NCBI GenBank assembly: GCA_964007475.1
Contig: OZ023273.1
Coordinates: 127,094,732-127,158,731, forward strand
DNA length: 64,000 nt
Reading direction: 5' to 3'
DNA from: Hybos culiciformis
Taxonomy: Eukaryota; Arthropoda; Insecta; Diptera; Hybotidae
Program-made: the position numbers and the translations under genes
Shown here: positions 29,901 through 36,600 of the stretch, piece after piece
Layout: each line of letters starts with the position of its first letter
How positions within the stretch are numbered: position 1 is the stretch's first letter
The notes under the pieces: model-generated
The model's database searches: none
The model's input: only the letters and a program-made list of their open reading frames with translations
What the model was told of the DNA's origin: nothing

Positions 29901-31115
29901 TCTGATGTTGTAAGATTCTTCAGTAACTTACTGCAGGATTTCAATTCTGATAATACTATAAACTTTTATACAAAAACATCATTCATCGCCTCGATAATTT
30001 TTCTTTTAAAATTAAAAACTAATCTAATTCCACTATCAAATGAAACAATTTATTTTGGAGTAAATACTTTTTTAATAACATTCACTGTACCAATAATTAT
30101 AAGTCCAAATAATACGAATCCCTTTTTACAAATTGAAAAGCTATTGAAAATGTTATTATTCGGATCATTGCCTCAAGTTTGTACAAGACAACGCAATCAA
30201 ATTAATGAATCTAATTTAAATATGAATGATGAATTAGGAATTAGTCCATCATCAATTTGAAATTAGTGCATATAATACAAAAAAACATTAACTTGAAAAT
30301 TTTTAATTTAAATAGTTAAAATTACAAGCGTTCAAATTCAAATAAAGTAATAATTCAAAAGGCATTTGTTTTTCTTATTTTTAAGTTTAGTTTTCCAAAT
30401 AAATCAAATAGTAGAGAATAATTATACATTAATAAGTAAAAAATATATAATATGAAAAACATTTAAAAAAAACCTTTTTTAATTGCTCTTGTTGGTCTTT
30501 TTCTTATTAAAGTGGAAAATCAAAATATTAGAACAAACAAATTTCGAGTTATATTCATACCGTCATGCATGATATAGTTCTCTAAAAGAAACAACAATGT
30601 TATTTCAAGGGCGTTTAATGAAATAATTTCAGATTTACACTCGCTCAAAGTATTTTGAAAAAAAAAATGAAGCTTTTCTAAATGCCAGCTGAAAAATGGA
30701 AAAAAAAACTGTCAATAAATTATAAACCCCGACTGCGTTAAAATGTTAAAAAATATGGACTCAAAATCGAAAATCAAGCTCTGTAATCTATAGAAATTTT
30801 ATAATAGCAATGTAGAATGAATGCACCCTGCAGTTAAATCGTGTGTGCATAGTTAGGCACAGGTACTTACTTAGGTACCTAATTTAGAATATTTGTATTA
30901 TATTAAGGTTGATGTCTTATGTAGATCTTCTCACGTTTGAATTAAGAATAAAAAATTTTTTACTCACCCGTAGCTGAACCGCTCGTTAATGTTTTATTAC
31001 TTCCACCAGTGTTTGTTCGAGGTCTTGGTGATAATGTTGGCGACGTTGGAGCCGATGAGGATGATGAAGTTGACATTGGAAGTTTAAGATTATTCGATCT
31101 ATTTGGTGAACTCAT
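8680..31115 (-). CDS. CYB5R4: Cytochrome b5 reductase 4 (NCB5OR-type b5/CS/b5R fusion), whole CDS
   Basis: The CDS is complement(8680-8902, 9253-9342, 9474-9768, 10494-11300, 11951-12166, 30968-31115): 1779 nt, 592 aa. Every junction is GT-AG and phase-compatible. The protein has a Ser/Thr/Pro-rich N-terminus (1-50), then a cytochrome b5 domain with haem ligands His119 (HPGG) and His142 (EVHAWVNY). Their spacing of 23 equals the human enzyme. Next come a Ser-rich linker (~165-230), a CS/p23-like domain (~239-325), an FAD domain with RSYTPVP (~396-402), and the NAD domain with AAGSGITP (466-473) and CVCGP near the C-terminus. The family is a soluble ER-associated NAD(P)H oxidoreductase that passes electrons from NAD(P)H through FAD to b5 haem and supports fatty-acid desaturation and redox balance. 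It is longer than human (521 aa), mainly through the linker. The first intron is ~18.8 kb and holds other genes. Confidence 0.93.
9253..9342 (-). CDS. CYB5R4: CYB5R4 exon 5
   Basis: A 90-nt exon hidden behind a longer antisense frame. It encodes MFFNKTEEDIWCRDKL, a strongly conserved part of the NAD lobe, with acceptor ATTTACAG and donor AG|GTAAGT. It enters and leaves in phase 2. Confidence 0.92.
9474..9768 (-). CDS. CYB5R4: CYB5R4 exon 4 (FAD/NAD interface)
   Basis: It carries the flavin motif RSYTPVP and the NAD-pyrophosphate motif AAGSGITP. The acceptor is TTTCATCAG and the donor is AAT|GTAAGT. Confidence 0.93.
9832..10386. mobile_element. hAT-like MITE inside CYB5R4 intron 3
   Basis: A 555-bp element with ends CAGGGTTGCCAACTC and GTTGGCATCCCTG, flanked by a perfect 8-bp duplication GTTCCGAA (9824-9831 and 10387-10394). 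It makes up most of the 725-bp intron between exons 3 and 4. Inside the ends, GAGGAAAAACTGGAGAG and similar strings recur in inverse. It encodes no transposase. Confidence 0.9.
10494..11300 (-). CDS. CYB5R4: CYB5R4 exon 3 (second half of b5, linker, CS domain, start of FAD domain)
   Basis: The acceptor GTTAAAAG precedes 11300 and completes the HPGG Gly codon. The exon supplies haem ligand His142, the Ser/Pro-rich linker, the CS-like domain beginning RFDWIQ and the PIGYHVSL strand of the FAD domain. The donor is AATG|GTAAAA. The largest coding exon, 807 nt. Confidence 0.93.
11301..11950. other. CYB5R4 intron 2
   Basis: 650 bp between the two b5 exons. It contains a direct duplication of ATGCTTGTGCCAATA at about 11481-11510. 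No other gene is seen. Confidence 0.7.
11951..12166 (-). CDS. CYB5R4: CYB5R4 exon 2 (cytochrome b5 domain, first half)
   Basis: The acceptor is ATTACAG before 12166 and the donor is GGTG|GTAAGT. It encodes KCALKPGHSLMDWIRL, a signature of this subfamily just ahead of b5, and the haem-binding FHPGG. It enters and leaves in phase 1, so any upstream phase-1 exon can join it. Confidence 0.95.
12167..14062. other. CYB5R4 intron 1, distal part
   Basis: AT-rich intron DNA. About 13250-13560 is richer in GC and contains ATTGGTCCAGCAGCTTAGG followed by CGTGATTG. This resembles the repeated 3' tails of insect RTE-type LINEs and SINEs, so it is probably an old retroposon fragment. The name is from memory and unverified. 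Confidence 0.4.
14063..14175 (+). CDS. SLC22-like exon 1 (start, TM1)
   Basis: ATG at 14063 opens MDFDTLLDEVGSFGLYQ, the typical SLC22 N-terminus, then TM1. The donor is ACAG|GTTAAT, phase 2. The exon is 113 nt and the intron after it is 3.1 kb. Confidence 0.9.
14063..19690 (+). CDS. SLC22-type organic ion transporter, whole CDS
   Basis: The CDS is join(14063-14175, 17276-17597, 17651-17909, 18198-19021, 19421-19690): 1788 nt, 595 aa, all GT-AG and in phase. It is a major facilitator with the SLC22 layout: a short cytoplasmic N-terminus, TM1, a large Cys-containing extracellular loop (NHWCRIPELEPW; later CKNGW and VASEWDLVCED), the MFS loop GYLQDMWGRKPSF (175-187), the SLC22 signature PESPRWL (291-297), ASELYPTVVRGLG before TM11, and PETRGQPLPQT after TM12. 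It likely moves an organic cation, carnitine-like or biogenic-amine compound across the plasma membrane. Closest memory matches are insect organic cation and carcinine transporters, but the substrate cannot be read. The Cys-rich tail (FCCCF; CSICQ) is a possible acylation or metal site. AATAAA lies at 19695-19700. The gene lies wholly inside CYB5R4 intron 1, on the opposite strand. Confidence 0.92.
14635..15059. mobile_element. PIF/Harbinger-like MITE with 3-bp TAA duplication
   Basis: A 425-bp element with near-perfect inverted ends AGGCCGGTTTTCACGATCCA, flanked by TAA on both sides (14632-14634, 15060-15062). The ACTTTG(A/T)(C/T)CAAGT motif recurs in both orientations within it. TWA-type 3-bp duplications are typical of PIF/Harbinger. 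It lies in intron 1 of the transporter gene. Confidence 0.85.
14860..14964 (+). pseudogene. Remnant of a Myb/MADF-type transposon protein
   Basis: A 34-codon frame inside the MITE. It starts MSKKL and contains KRKWTDRENVQFMEFYEAN, which looks like the first helix of the Myb/SANT or MADF protein that PIF/Harbinger elements encode beside the transposase. A stop follows at once, so the deletion that made the MITE kept the start of that gene. Inference from pattern only. Confidence 0.5.
15060..17275. other. Intron 1 of the SLC22-like gene
   Basis: AT-rich intron DNA. The slightly GC-richer patches at 15660-15820 and 16930-17070 may be old repeat fragments, but no inverted ends were found. No exon is seen. 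Confidence 0.5.
17276..17597 (+). CDS. SLC22-like exon 2 (large extracellular loop)
   Basis: The acceptor is TTTGAAAG and the donor is GCGAG|GTAATT. It encodes the loop with NHWCRIPELEPW and the acidic or polar stretch up to TVASE. The frame continues upstream of the first in-frame Met in this region; the splice join adds the conserved start of the loop. Confidence 0.92.
17651..17909 (+). CDS. SLC22-like exon 3 (TM2-TM4)
   Basis: The acceptor is TTCATTTTAG. It encodes WDLVCEDKF, TM2, the MFS motif GYLQDMWGRKPSF, and TM3-4. The donor is TTTTAG|GTAATA, phase 1. It is separated from exon 2 by a 53-bp intron. Confidence 0.93.
17910..18197. other. Intron 3 of the SLC22-like gene, with a short duplication
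   Basis: At about 18041-18090 the string GAATTACTTTGGTGGAAT occurs twice with small differences. Confidence 0.7.
18198..19021 (+). CDS. SLC22-like exon 4 (TM5-TM11)
   Basis: The acceptor is ATTTTAG and the donor is CATG|GTAACT. It carries PESPRWL, the central cytoplasmic loop and ASELYPTVVRGLG. The frame reads on past the donor for 70 codons, which is intronic and should not be annotated as protein. Confidence 0.93.
19421..19690 (+). CDS. SLC22-like exon 5 (TM12 and C-terminal tail)
   Basis: The acceptor is TTTTTAACAG. It encodes GGQMLVLPLIIMG, PETRGQPLPQT and the Cys-rich tail, with stop TAA at 19688-19690. Confidence 0.92.
   Translation, partial: GGQMLVLPLIIMGSLLILGGIASLFLPETRGQPLPQTLSDGESVPLKNPIGFCCCFHRQRSSSPKTKQRSNNKNDALVCSICQIEIKNM
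19701..23388. other. CYB5R4 intron 1, middle part
   Basis: AT-rich DNA. About 20330-20680 has a less biased composition and may be a decayed gene or repeat fragment, but its frames are broken on both strands. Two small plus-strand frames near 21.4-22.0 kb are discussed separately. No conserved domain is seen. Confidence 0.45.
21434..21601 (+). CDS. Candidate small membrane protein ORF
   Basis: A frame of about 55 codons starting MKIIFPTVPERMILFG and ending KKIKFI. It has one predicted membrane helix (ILFGVTVFIFLHIVINLMV) followed by a Lys-rich tail. It has the shape of a single-pass micropeptide. No family is recognised, and in DNA this AT-rich hydrophobic frames arise by chance, so this is only a candidate. 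Confidence 0.2.
23389..23940. mobile_element. MITE with GTGGTGG..TGTTAAG inverted ends
   Basis: The left end reads CCTGTGGTGGGATGTTAAG. The right end, reverse-complemented, reads CCAGTGGTGGCATGTTAAG. A possible 3-bp AGT duplication flanks it. CGAAGCGAG/CTCGCTTCG and TTCGAT motifs recur in inverse inside. About 552 bp, non-coding. Confidence 0.7.
23941..25430. other. CYB5R4 intron 1, AT-rich, no gene seen
   Basis: Contains a short TTTA microsatellite near 24595-24612 and chance frames rich in Phe, Ile and Tyr. Confidence 0.5.
25431..25663. mobile_element. Short MITE with CCACAAGGCATAA inverted ends
   Basis: The left end reads CTGTGTCCACAAGGCATAAC. The right end, reverse-complemented, reads CAGTGGCCACAAGGCATAAT. 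Inside both ends lies GAGTTAGGCG. About 233 bp; no clear target duplication. It sits 42 bp beyond the donor of the candidate alternative exon. Confidence 0.7.
25705..26260 (-). CDS. Candidate alternative first exon of CYB5R4 (exon 1B)
   Basis: 185 codons from ATG at 26260, with an in-frame TAA four codons upstream, ending GAAG|GTAAAT in phase 1. The protein starts MTSCCCKCWPF, so a Cys cluster is available for acylation or metal, followed by a low-complexity Asn/Lys/Glu/Ser-rich stretch and an acidic end (DLELYGDDYY; NSDDENEG). Joined to CYB5R4 exon 2 at 12166 it would read DDENEG-NPRNKCALK in frame and give a 728-aa isoform. No other downstream minus-strand exon that could accept it was found. 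It could instead begin an unrelated gene or be a decaying exon. The open frame and good donor are seen; the join is inference. Confidence 0.5.
26301..28640. other. CYB5R4 intron 1, proximal AT-rich part
   Basis: No gene seen; poly(T) and poly(A) tracts dominate 27.8-28.4 kb. It contains the short direct-repeat patch described at 27405. Confidence 0.5.
27405..27585. repeat. Degenerate short direct repeats (GATTTGACCGTA / TTGTTCGTAAAACTTTT)
   Basis: GATTTGACCGT occurs five times, three of them in a 13-bp tandem. It alternates with TTTGTTCGT(A/G)AAACTTTT and GCCGTAAATT. Locally patterned and non-coding; it may be the inside of a transposon whose ends are not obvious. Confidence 0.8.
28641..28918 (+). 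mobile_element. GC-rich MITE, 3'-truncated copy
   Basis: Begins AAGTGCAGATGACGTGAACC and runs through GCTTGG-like, CATACATTTTGTAT and GTCAGTGGGATTTGCGGCT segments. These match, in order, the reverse complement of the element at 51588-51847. The right end is missing. It has a G homopolymer of about 14 bases. The minus-strand frame across it is translated repeat, not a gene. Confidence 0.75.
28919..29435. other. Region upstream of the TRIC-like gene
   Basis: AT-rich; presumed promoter and 5' leader of the intronless gene. No specific promoter element can be defended. Confidence 0.4.
29436..30260 (+). CDS. TRIC-type (TMEM38) trimeric intracellular cation channel, intronless
   Basis: 274 aa in one uninterrupted frame; AATAAA follows at 30341-30346. 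The family forms K+-permeable homotrimers in ER/SR membranes that balance charge during Ca2+ release. Matching features in order: PLSSWLYT (~48-55), the membrane stretch ending GKPVLD (71-76), TIVWYLIFYAPYDIMYKIV (88-106) and the lipid-binding region NEIYRTKKIYEG (119-130), then the second repeat with MGSASDVVRFFSNLLQ (152-167). Length is near the family norm of ~280-300. Odd points: the first Lys of the KEVxRxxK phosphoinositide motif is Asn119 (Arg123 and Lys126 remain), and the second-repeat KGSG-like motif is MGSA. The lack of introns and the nesting in CYB5R4 intron 1 on the other strand suggest a retroposed, diverged paralogue that kept its frame. Confidence 0.88.
   Translation: MEDYLKKWKTIIKFDEVSYFDIMYSISVSLETREQLGSDATDFSRNRPLSSWLYTIINMWSGGMVICLLLGKPVLDSMTSNKELMIGTIVWYLIFYAPYDIMYKIVKYLPITILVSIINEIYRTKKIYEGIIFAVEQYPDSFIITVLIGLLMGSASDVVRFFSNLLQDFNSDNTINFYTKTSFIASIIFLLKLKTNLIPLSNETIYFGVNTFLITFTVPIIISPNNTNPFLQIEKLLKMLLFGSLPQVCTRQRNQINESNLNMNDELGISPSSI
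30261..30967. other. CYB5R4 intron 1, 3' of the TRIC-like gene
   Basis: Contains the poly(A) signal of the TRIC-like gene. About 30725-30860 (CCCCGACTGCGTTAAAA onward) has the look of an insect repeat fragment, without visible ends. Confidence 0.4.
30968..31115 (-). CDS. CYB5R4: CYB5R4 exon 1A (start codon)
   Basis: Encodes a 49-residue N-terminus starting MSSPNRSNNLKLPMS, Ser/Thr/Pro-rich and without a signal peptide. It ends SGSATG across the join (donor ACGG|GTGAGT, phase 1), leading into NPRNKCALKPGHS of exon 2. The ATG lies only 5 nt after a good acceptor (TTTTTTTCAG|CTATC), so at least one non-coding exon must lie above 31120. Confidence 0.85.
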
Positions 31116-31120
31116 GATAG

Positions 31121-32358
31121 CTGAAAAAAAAATTATTGCCGAATAAAAAATACGATCAAAAATTTTAAAAGATAATTAGTTTATAACTATATACTTTCAT
31201 ATTTAAAAATTACACCTAGGTAGATTATAGGGATATATGGTATTCTATTATGTCGGTAGGTACTTACCTACTTACTAAAAAGAAAATATCGATCCTACCT
31301 ACTAAACCAATCAATAGAATACCAATGAATAAAAAAAATCACTTAGATGGGGAGATAAGTAGATATTAACCTAATAAGTTAAAAAATACCTTGGTAAGTA
31401 TGGGAGTAGGTAGGTGACCTGCTATAAATTTATTAAAAAAAAACGAAATCGAATGAGAAATCAATGACAATCGCAGTTTGAATATTTATTAATCCAAAAA
31501 TGTGTCGTGCAGAATGAAATCAGTTTAAATTGAAACCTAAAATAAATTAAAAGTACGAGGGGAGAGTGAACGCCGTAAAAGTTGAAATTTTTCTATTTAA
31601 AGATGCTTACACACAGGCTGTATGTTTATGTTTATGAGTGCATACAAGTTGAAAGACAAGAAGAGTATAATGTTTAATTATGTTGAAAGATTTTTGGAGA
31701 CTTATGTTGAAAGTTTTTGAACGTCTGCGGCGAACTTTCACAAGTTGGAAGACAAGTTGAATAAACATTCAACTCGTCTATAAACACCTTATAACTCAAT
31801 AAATGAATACGGTTTTTTTTATTGTTTTAAAATTTTGAATGATATCTACAGTAATTTAAAAACTACAACGCTACAACTCAAATAATAATAATTTATCACA
31901 TCATTTCAATTATATAATCGTAGTATTAGTAATGTAGCAAGTCGACTATAAAAATTCAATGCGTTCATTTAATTCACCTCACTTGTAGTTACCGAATAAG
32001 TTTTATAAAATCATACCTTTCTCTTTTCTATTCATCTTGAATATATATGTAATTTTTTTTTCTCCAATCAAGTAATAATATAATTTGTCATTTTGCTGTC
32101 AGCTTATATATTTTTTTTCAGTTTGTTGGGTAGTTTAGTTTGTTTTGCATCGTAATTTCAGTTGCGACGGTTTTTATTAATTTCAATATTATTATTTTCC
32201 AAGTTTTTTTTTTTTTTTTCATACCACATAATTATTTTAAATTAATTTCAATTGAAAATTAAAAATAAAATAAACAAATTTTTTGAAAAAACAAAAAAAA
32301 AATTATATTCAATTTGAGGTAAAATTATTATAAATAAATGCCAATCCAGCAACATTAA
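31121..32358. other. Probable CYB5R4 5'-UTR intron
   Basis: AT-rich with TAGG/CCTA microsatellite strings at 31240-31420. The non-coding first exon and the promoter must lie here or beyond, but could not be placed. Confidence 0.4.
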
Positions 32359-32360
32359 TA

Positions 32361-33652
32361 GTGCGTTCCATAAGTCTCGGGTACCCTCCACACAGGACAA
32401 TACCTCAGTTCTGTGACAAATTTACTTTTGGAACGACAAAATCTGACAGCTAAGTCCGATGATTGAGACAATTTCTGCAAAAAAATCGTTCCAAAATGCT
32501 ACCCTACCACAAAACTTCTGCAAAGGGAAATTTTAAAATTTCCCATAACAAACTCAGTTCTGGGCGTACTTTTTAGTGCATTTTTTTCTAGGACAATAAC
32601 AAATAATAACAAAGTGGGTATATTATTAGAAAAAAAAAATTATAAATAAAAAAATATTGAACCATTTACTGACAAAAAATTTTATACAGGTTTTTTTTAC
32701 ACTTTGATTTTCAGTTTACATTTTACTACAGCTATTCTCACTTCCTTTATGATATTGCATAATGCCGAAAATTTCTCATGTATTTTGTTGGTTTTTTCGG
32801 CACTTGTGTAATATTTGTAAACAACAAAATATTGGAAAAAAATTATGGGCAAGTCTACGATGCCTACGGCGTGGATCTGATAATGGATTCTTGTAGAACT
32901 CGACGTAATAAGACGAAAAGATAAAATAAAAATTTGCGATATCTCGCTTAGTTTTCAAGATATCAAACATTTTATTCATTTAAATATAAATTCATAAAAA
33001 CCAGTTTAAATTGTGATATCTCGAAAACTAAGCGAGATATCGCAAATTTTTATTTTATCTTTTCGTCTTATTACGTCGAGTTCTACAAGAATCCATTATC
33101 AGATGAAAAATAAATTAAGAAACTTCGTAAAGGGAGAACGGCAACATAAATTATCATAATGTTAATAAGACATCAGCTGCTTGTAATTATTTGCATATAC
33201 TTTAATATTTGTTCACCAAATGCATGTAACCAATTTCCAAAATAGAAATACTTTTTCATCGGTGAATCACTAGTCAATAGGGAGTAAAAATTCATGTTAA
33301 AGTGTAAACTAACACATTCACTCAATTTTGGTCATGCATTTTAATAGTTTTTATGTGTTTAGCTTAAAAACATTAAAAAATAAAAAAAGAATTTTAGCTA
33401 TTTCATTAAATTTGTATTTCTTTAAGCAAAATATAAGCAAATTATTAATAAATATACAAATTAATCTTCAAAATCTGAAAACAACAAATGTCAAATTTTT
33501 TAACAATGCGCATATAAAATTTGTTAAGGTATATGATTTTAAAATTAAAATGGTGGCAATACCCTGTGCATAGGACTTTGCAGAAGGTATTCCTAGGACT
33601 TTGCAGAAAAGGGAAATCTTGCGTGGAGGGTACCCGGACTTATGGAACGTAC
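32361..33652. mobile_element. 1.3-kb TIR element with internal hairpin
   Basis: The left end reads GTGCGTTCCATAAGTCTCGG then GTACCCTCCAC. The right end, reverse-complemented, reads GTACGTTCCATAAGTCCGGG then TACCCTCCACGC. TA flanks both sides, compatible with a TA target duplication. The subterminal CTTCTGCAAAG / CTTTGCAGAAG also pair. No transposase frame remains. A second, much tighter inverted repeat lies inside (32874-33104). Confidence 0.85.
32874..33104. repeat. Near-perfect ~90-bp inverted repeat with ~48-bp loop
   Basis: The left arm (about 32874-32966) begins ATCTGATAATGGATTC and ends TTTTCAAGATATCA. The right arm (about 33015-33104) is its reverse complement with few or no changes in the outer 80 bp. 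It could be a separate foldback insertion nested in the larger element. Confidence 0.9.
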
Positions 33653-33654
33653 TA

Positions 33655-36600
33655 TAAATATAAAAACAAACAAAAAAATAATAAAAAATATTAATTGGTT
33701 TTTTTTTTTTTAATAAAGAATAAAAAAAAACTTGTTTCATTTTGTTGTAAAAAAAAAAAAAAAATATTCTTTTATAAAAAAGCTTTTATCTGTAATGTTG
33801 TTCGTTCGGCTTAATTTATTAATGAAGTAAATTTTTTTATAAAGTTTTATAAATAAAAACAAAAATGAAAAAAACATTGATGTCATCAATCCTCCAATCT
33901 TCTATTTTTTTTTTTTTTGGTTTTTATTTTTTATTAAGTACTTATTTTTTAACTGAATACAAATTACAAAAAACAGATTGACAAAATATGTAGGAAAAAT
34001 TAGGTAGGTAGGTGTTAATGTTCATCGTTTCCAGGACCAACTTCTTAACAACTTCTTCCAGGACCAATTTCTTAAAAAAAAAAATTAATGATTATATAAT
34101 TTACAATCAGTAGTTTAAATAAGATTTAAAATGAGCACAAGCCACAAGTTTTAGTATGTAGTACCTACCTACCTAAAAATATTTTAATGACGTTCGAAAA
34201 TCAAAAAAATTAGATATAGGTACCTACCTAACTATGTAGGCATCTATTTTTTTACCTACGAAACTCTATACATATAGATATATGCTATATATACCAAAAA
34301 TTATGTAACGTTACGACATACGAGAAACGATATTGTTTTTCCGGTCATGTGATTAAAGTTAATTTATAATTTTTAAATATACCTTCTTAAAACAGTCCTA
34401 AATGATCTGAAAAAAATCAGAGTGTAAAAATCATAGTTATTCACCAAATCCTGTTTTCATTTTGATGAAATTAAAAGTAGATAAATCTCATTTAAATTAA
34501 TTAAGAACTTCCGGCAAAGGTTGTGAATCGATAAATTCGTAGGAAAAAAAAGCCTGAAGTTATATAACCGAAATATTGGCAAAACAAATAGGAATATTAT
34601 TATTTATACAGATGCAATAAGCTTGACAAAACATATCTCCCTCGATTTCTACGCATATCAATTTCAATGAAAATTCTTTACAGAAAAATATTAACTGCCG
34701 AGGCATAAGTATACTGAAACAAATTGTTTTAACTATTTTAGGTAGAATTATAACTAAGTGCATACATAATTTTTTTAAAATAAATTAATTTTAAATTGAA
34801 TTAATATTTTATTGCTAATGATTTAAGTAAGTAAGACTTATTGGGAGTAGATAAATTTAAATAAAGAATATAAATATAGACTTTGGATGTTAAGAAAAAA
34901 TAATTCAAGATAAAGATTATTTTAATTTCAAATTACATTACTTATAATCAATGTTATGCTTATCTAAAGTTTTTAAATGTTTTAATACTAACTAAATTTC
35001 AATTTTTACAGATAACAATTTTTTAATGGTTTTAATTAAGTAGGTAATTAATTTTACGATTAAGCAATATTTAGGTATGCATTTAATAAAACAAAAGCAT
35101 ACTTTCTAAGATATTTTGAACTTATATTATAAAAAGGTACACAATAATATTAAATATAATATTGTATGTATTGTATGTAGTTTTATATGTTGACTAATAT
35201 TTTGATAGCATATTTATATAATTAAAATAGCTTCGACAAGACGACTTAAATTTTACCTTTCCCACAGTTTGTATACCTACGTATTTAAGAACCCATTTAC
35301 CGACTCATTTACTTAGTTATACAAATGTTAATTTATTACTTAAGTATAGTTTATAATCCTCATAGGTTAGATAGGCAGATACTACACTTTATTTTAATTT
35401 TACTAGACAGCTACTTAGGTGTATTCTTGAAAAAATTGCAATATGTAATAAATTTTAAGTATAGCTACCTAATATATTTCACATATGTAATATTTGTTAA
35501 AAAAAAAAGTTTTTAATCCTACAATCAAGTTACAAAAAAGAGTATATAGTTTGTTATACCTATCTGTTTTTTTTTCATAATTAAAAATTTTTTTACCTAT
35601 ATAAATTAAGTATAATATAATGCTTTTAGTTACCGTATAATAAATATGGTAAGTGTCATTACACTTTTTTTAGAAAAATAATAATTGAAATAGAAAACAG
35701 AAATACTTATTACATTTGTGTGTATTCTAAAATTCTAGAAAAAATTTTAAATTCAAGTGAAAACACAATTTAATTTTTAAATCTATTAGAATTATTGAAA
35801 TTTTATTATTACTACAGCTGCTCATTGTAAAACTGCTAGTTGTTCAGAGATGATTTCGCGAAAACGAGTTTTTCTGCTTCGTCATAATCTATTAATACTA
35901 CGAATAATTGATAACATATGAATTTTATTTTTAGGTTTTGTTTTTTACCTAAAAAAAATGTAGAAGTAATTCATAAAATCTACAGGCATTAAAATCGTAA
36001 AAACTACATATTGATACGAAAAAGAATGATCTGTTATTAAGTTTCAGAATACATATTTACTTAATTTATGTTGTCATGAAAACATTTTTAATCAATAATA
36101 AAGCATTTATAATTAGAATTCGCATCATTTATTGTATAAAATATTATTTAAAAGATTAATTGAGAATGTCCCATGTTCAATTTTACAAAAAGAAACCTAA
36201 CATTTAAAAAATTAAAGGACAAACATTTTTCAACTACCACCAACTTCACAAACCAATTATAACAAAATTAAATAACTAAAGTTATATTGTACACTGTGTT
36301 TTAAGACTTGGCAAAGTCAAAGTAAAACTAAGCATTAAGGACTGTAATATTTATAATAGCTTTTTTTTAATCTTAATAAAATATTTACTTTAATTTTAAT
36401 TAAATTGATATTTTAATAAAACCAATAGGACATTGTATGTATAAGCGATTATGCAAATATCCAATATTTTTAGTATATTTAAGTGTGTAAATATGTATTT
36501 TCTTACCTACATTAAGAGACTTTAAGTATTGCAAAGAATTTGTTATTTAATCAAATATTTTTCATTAGATATTCATTAAATGACTTAATTTTTTGTTCTC

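Noticed and set aside
31590..31800. Possible MITE with CAACTCGTCT-like ends, similar to a patch near 6420-6660
   Set aside because: Similarity is short and no matching ends or target duplication could be drawn.
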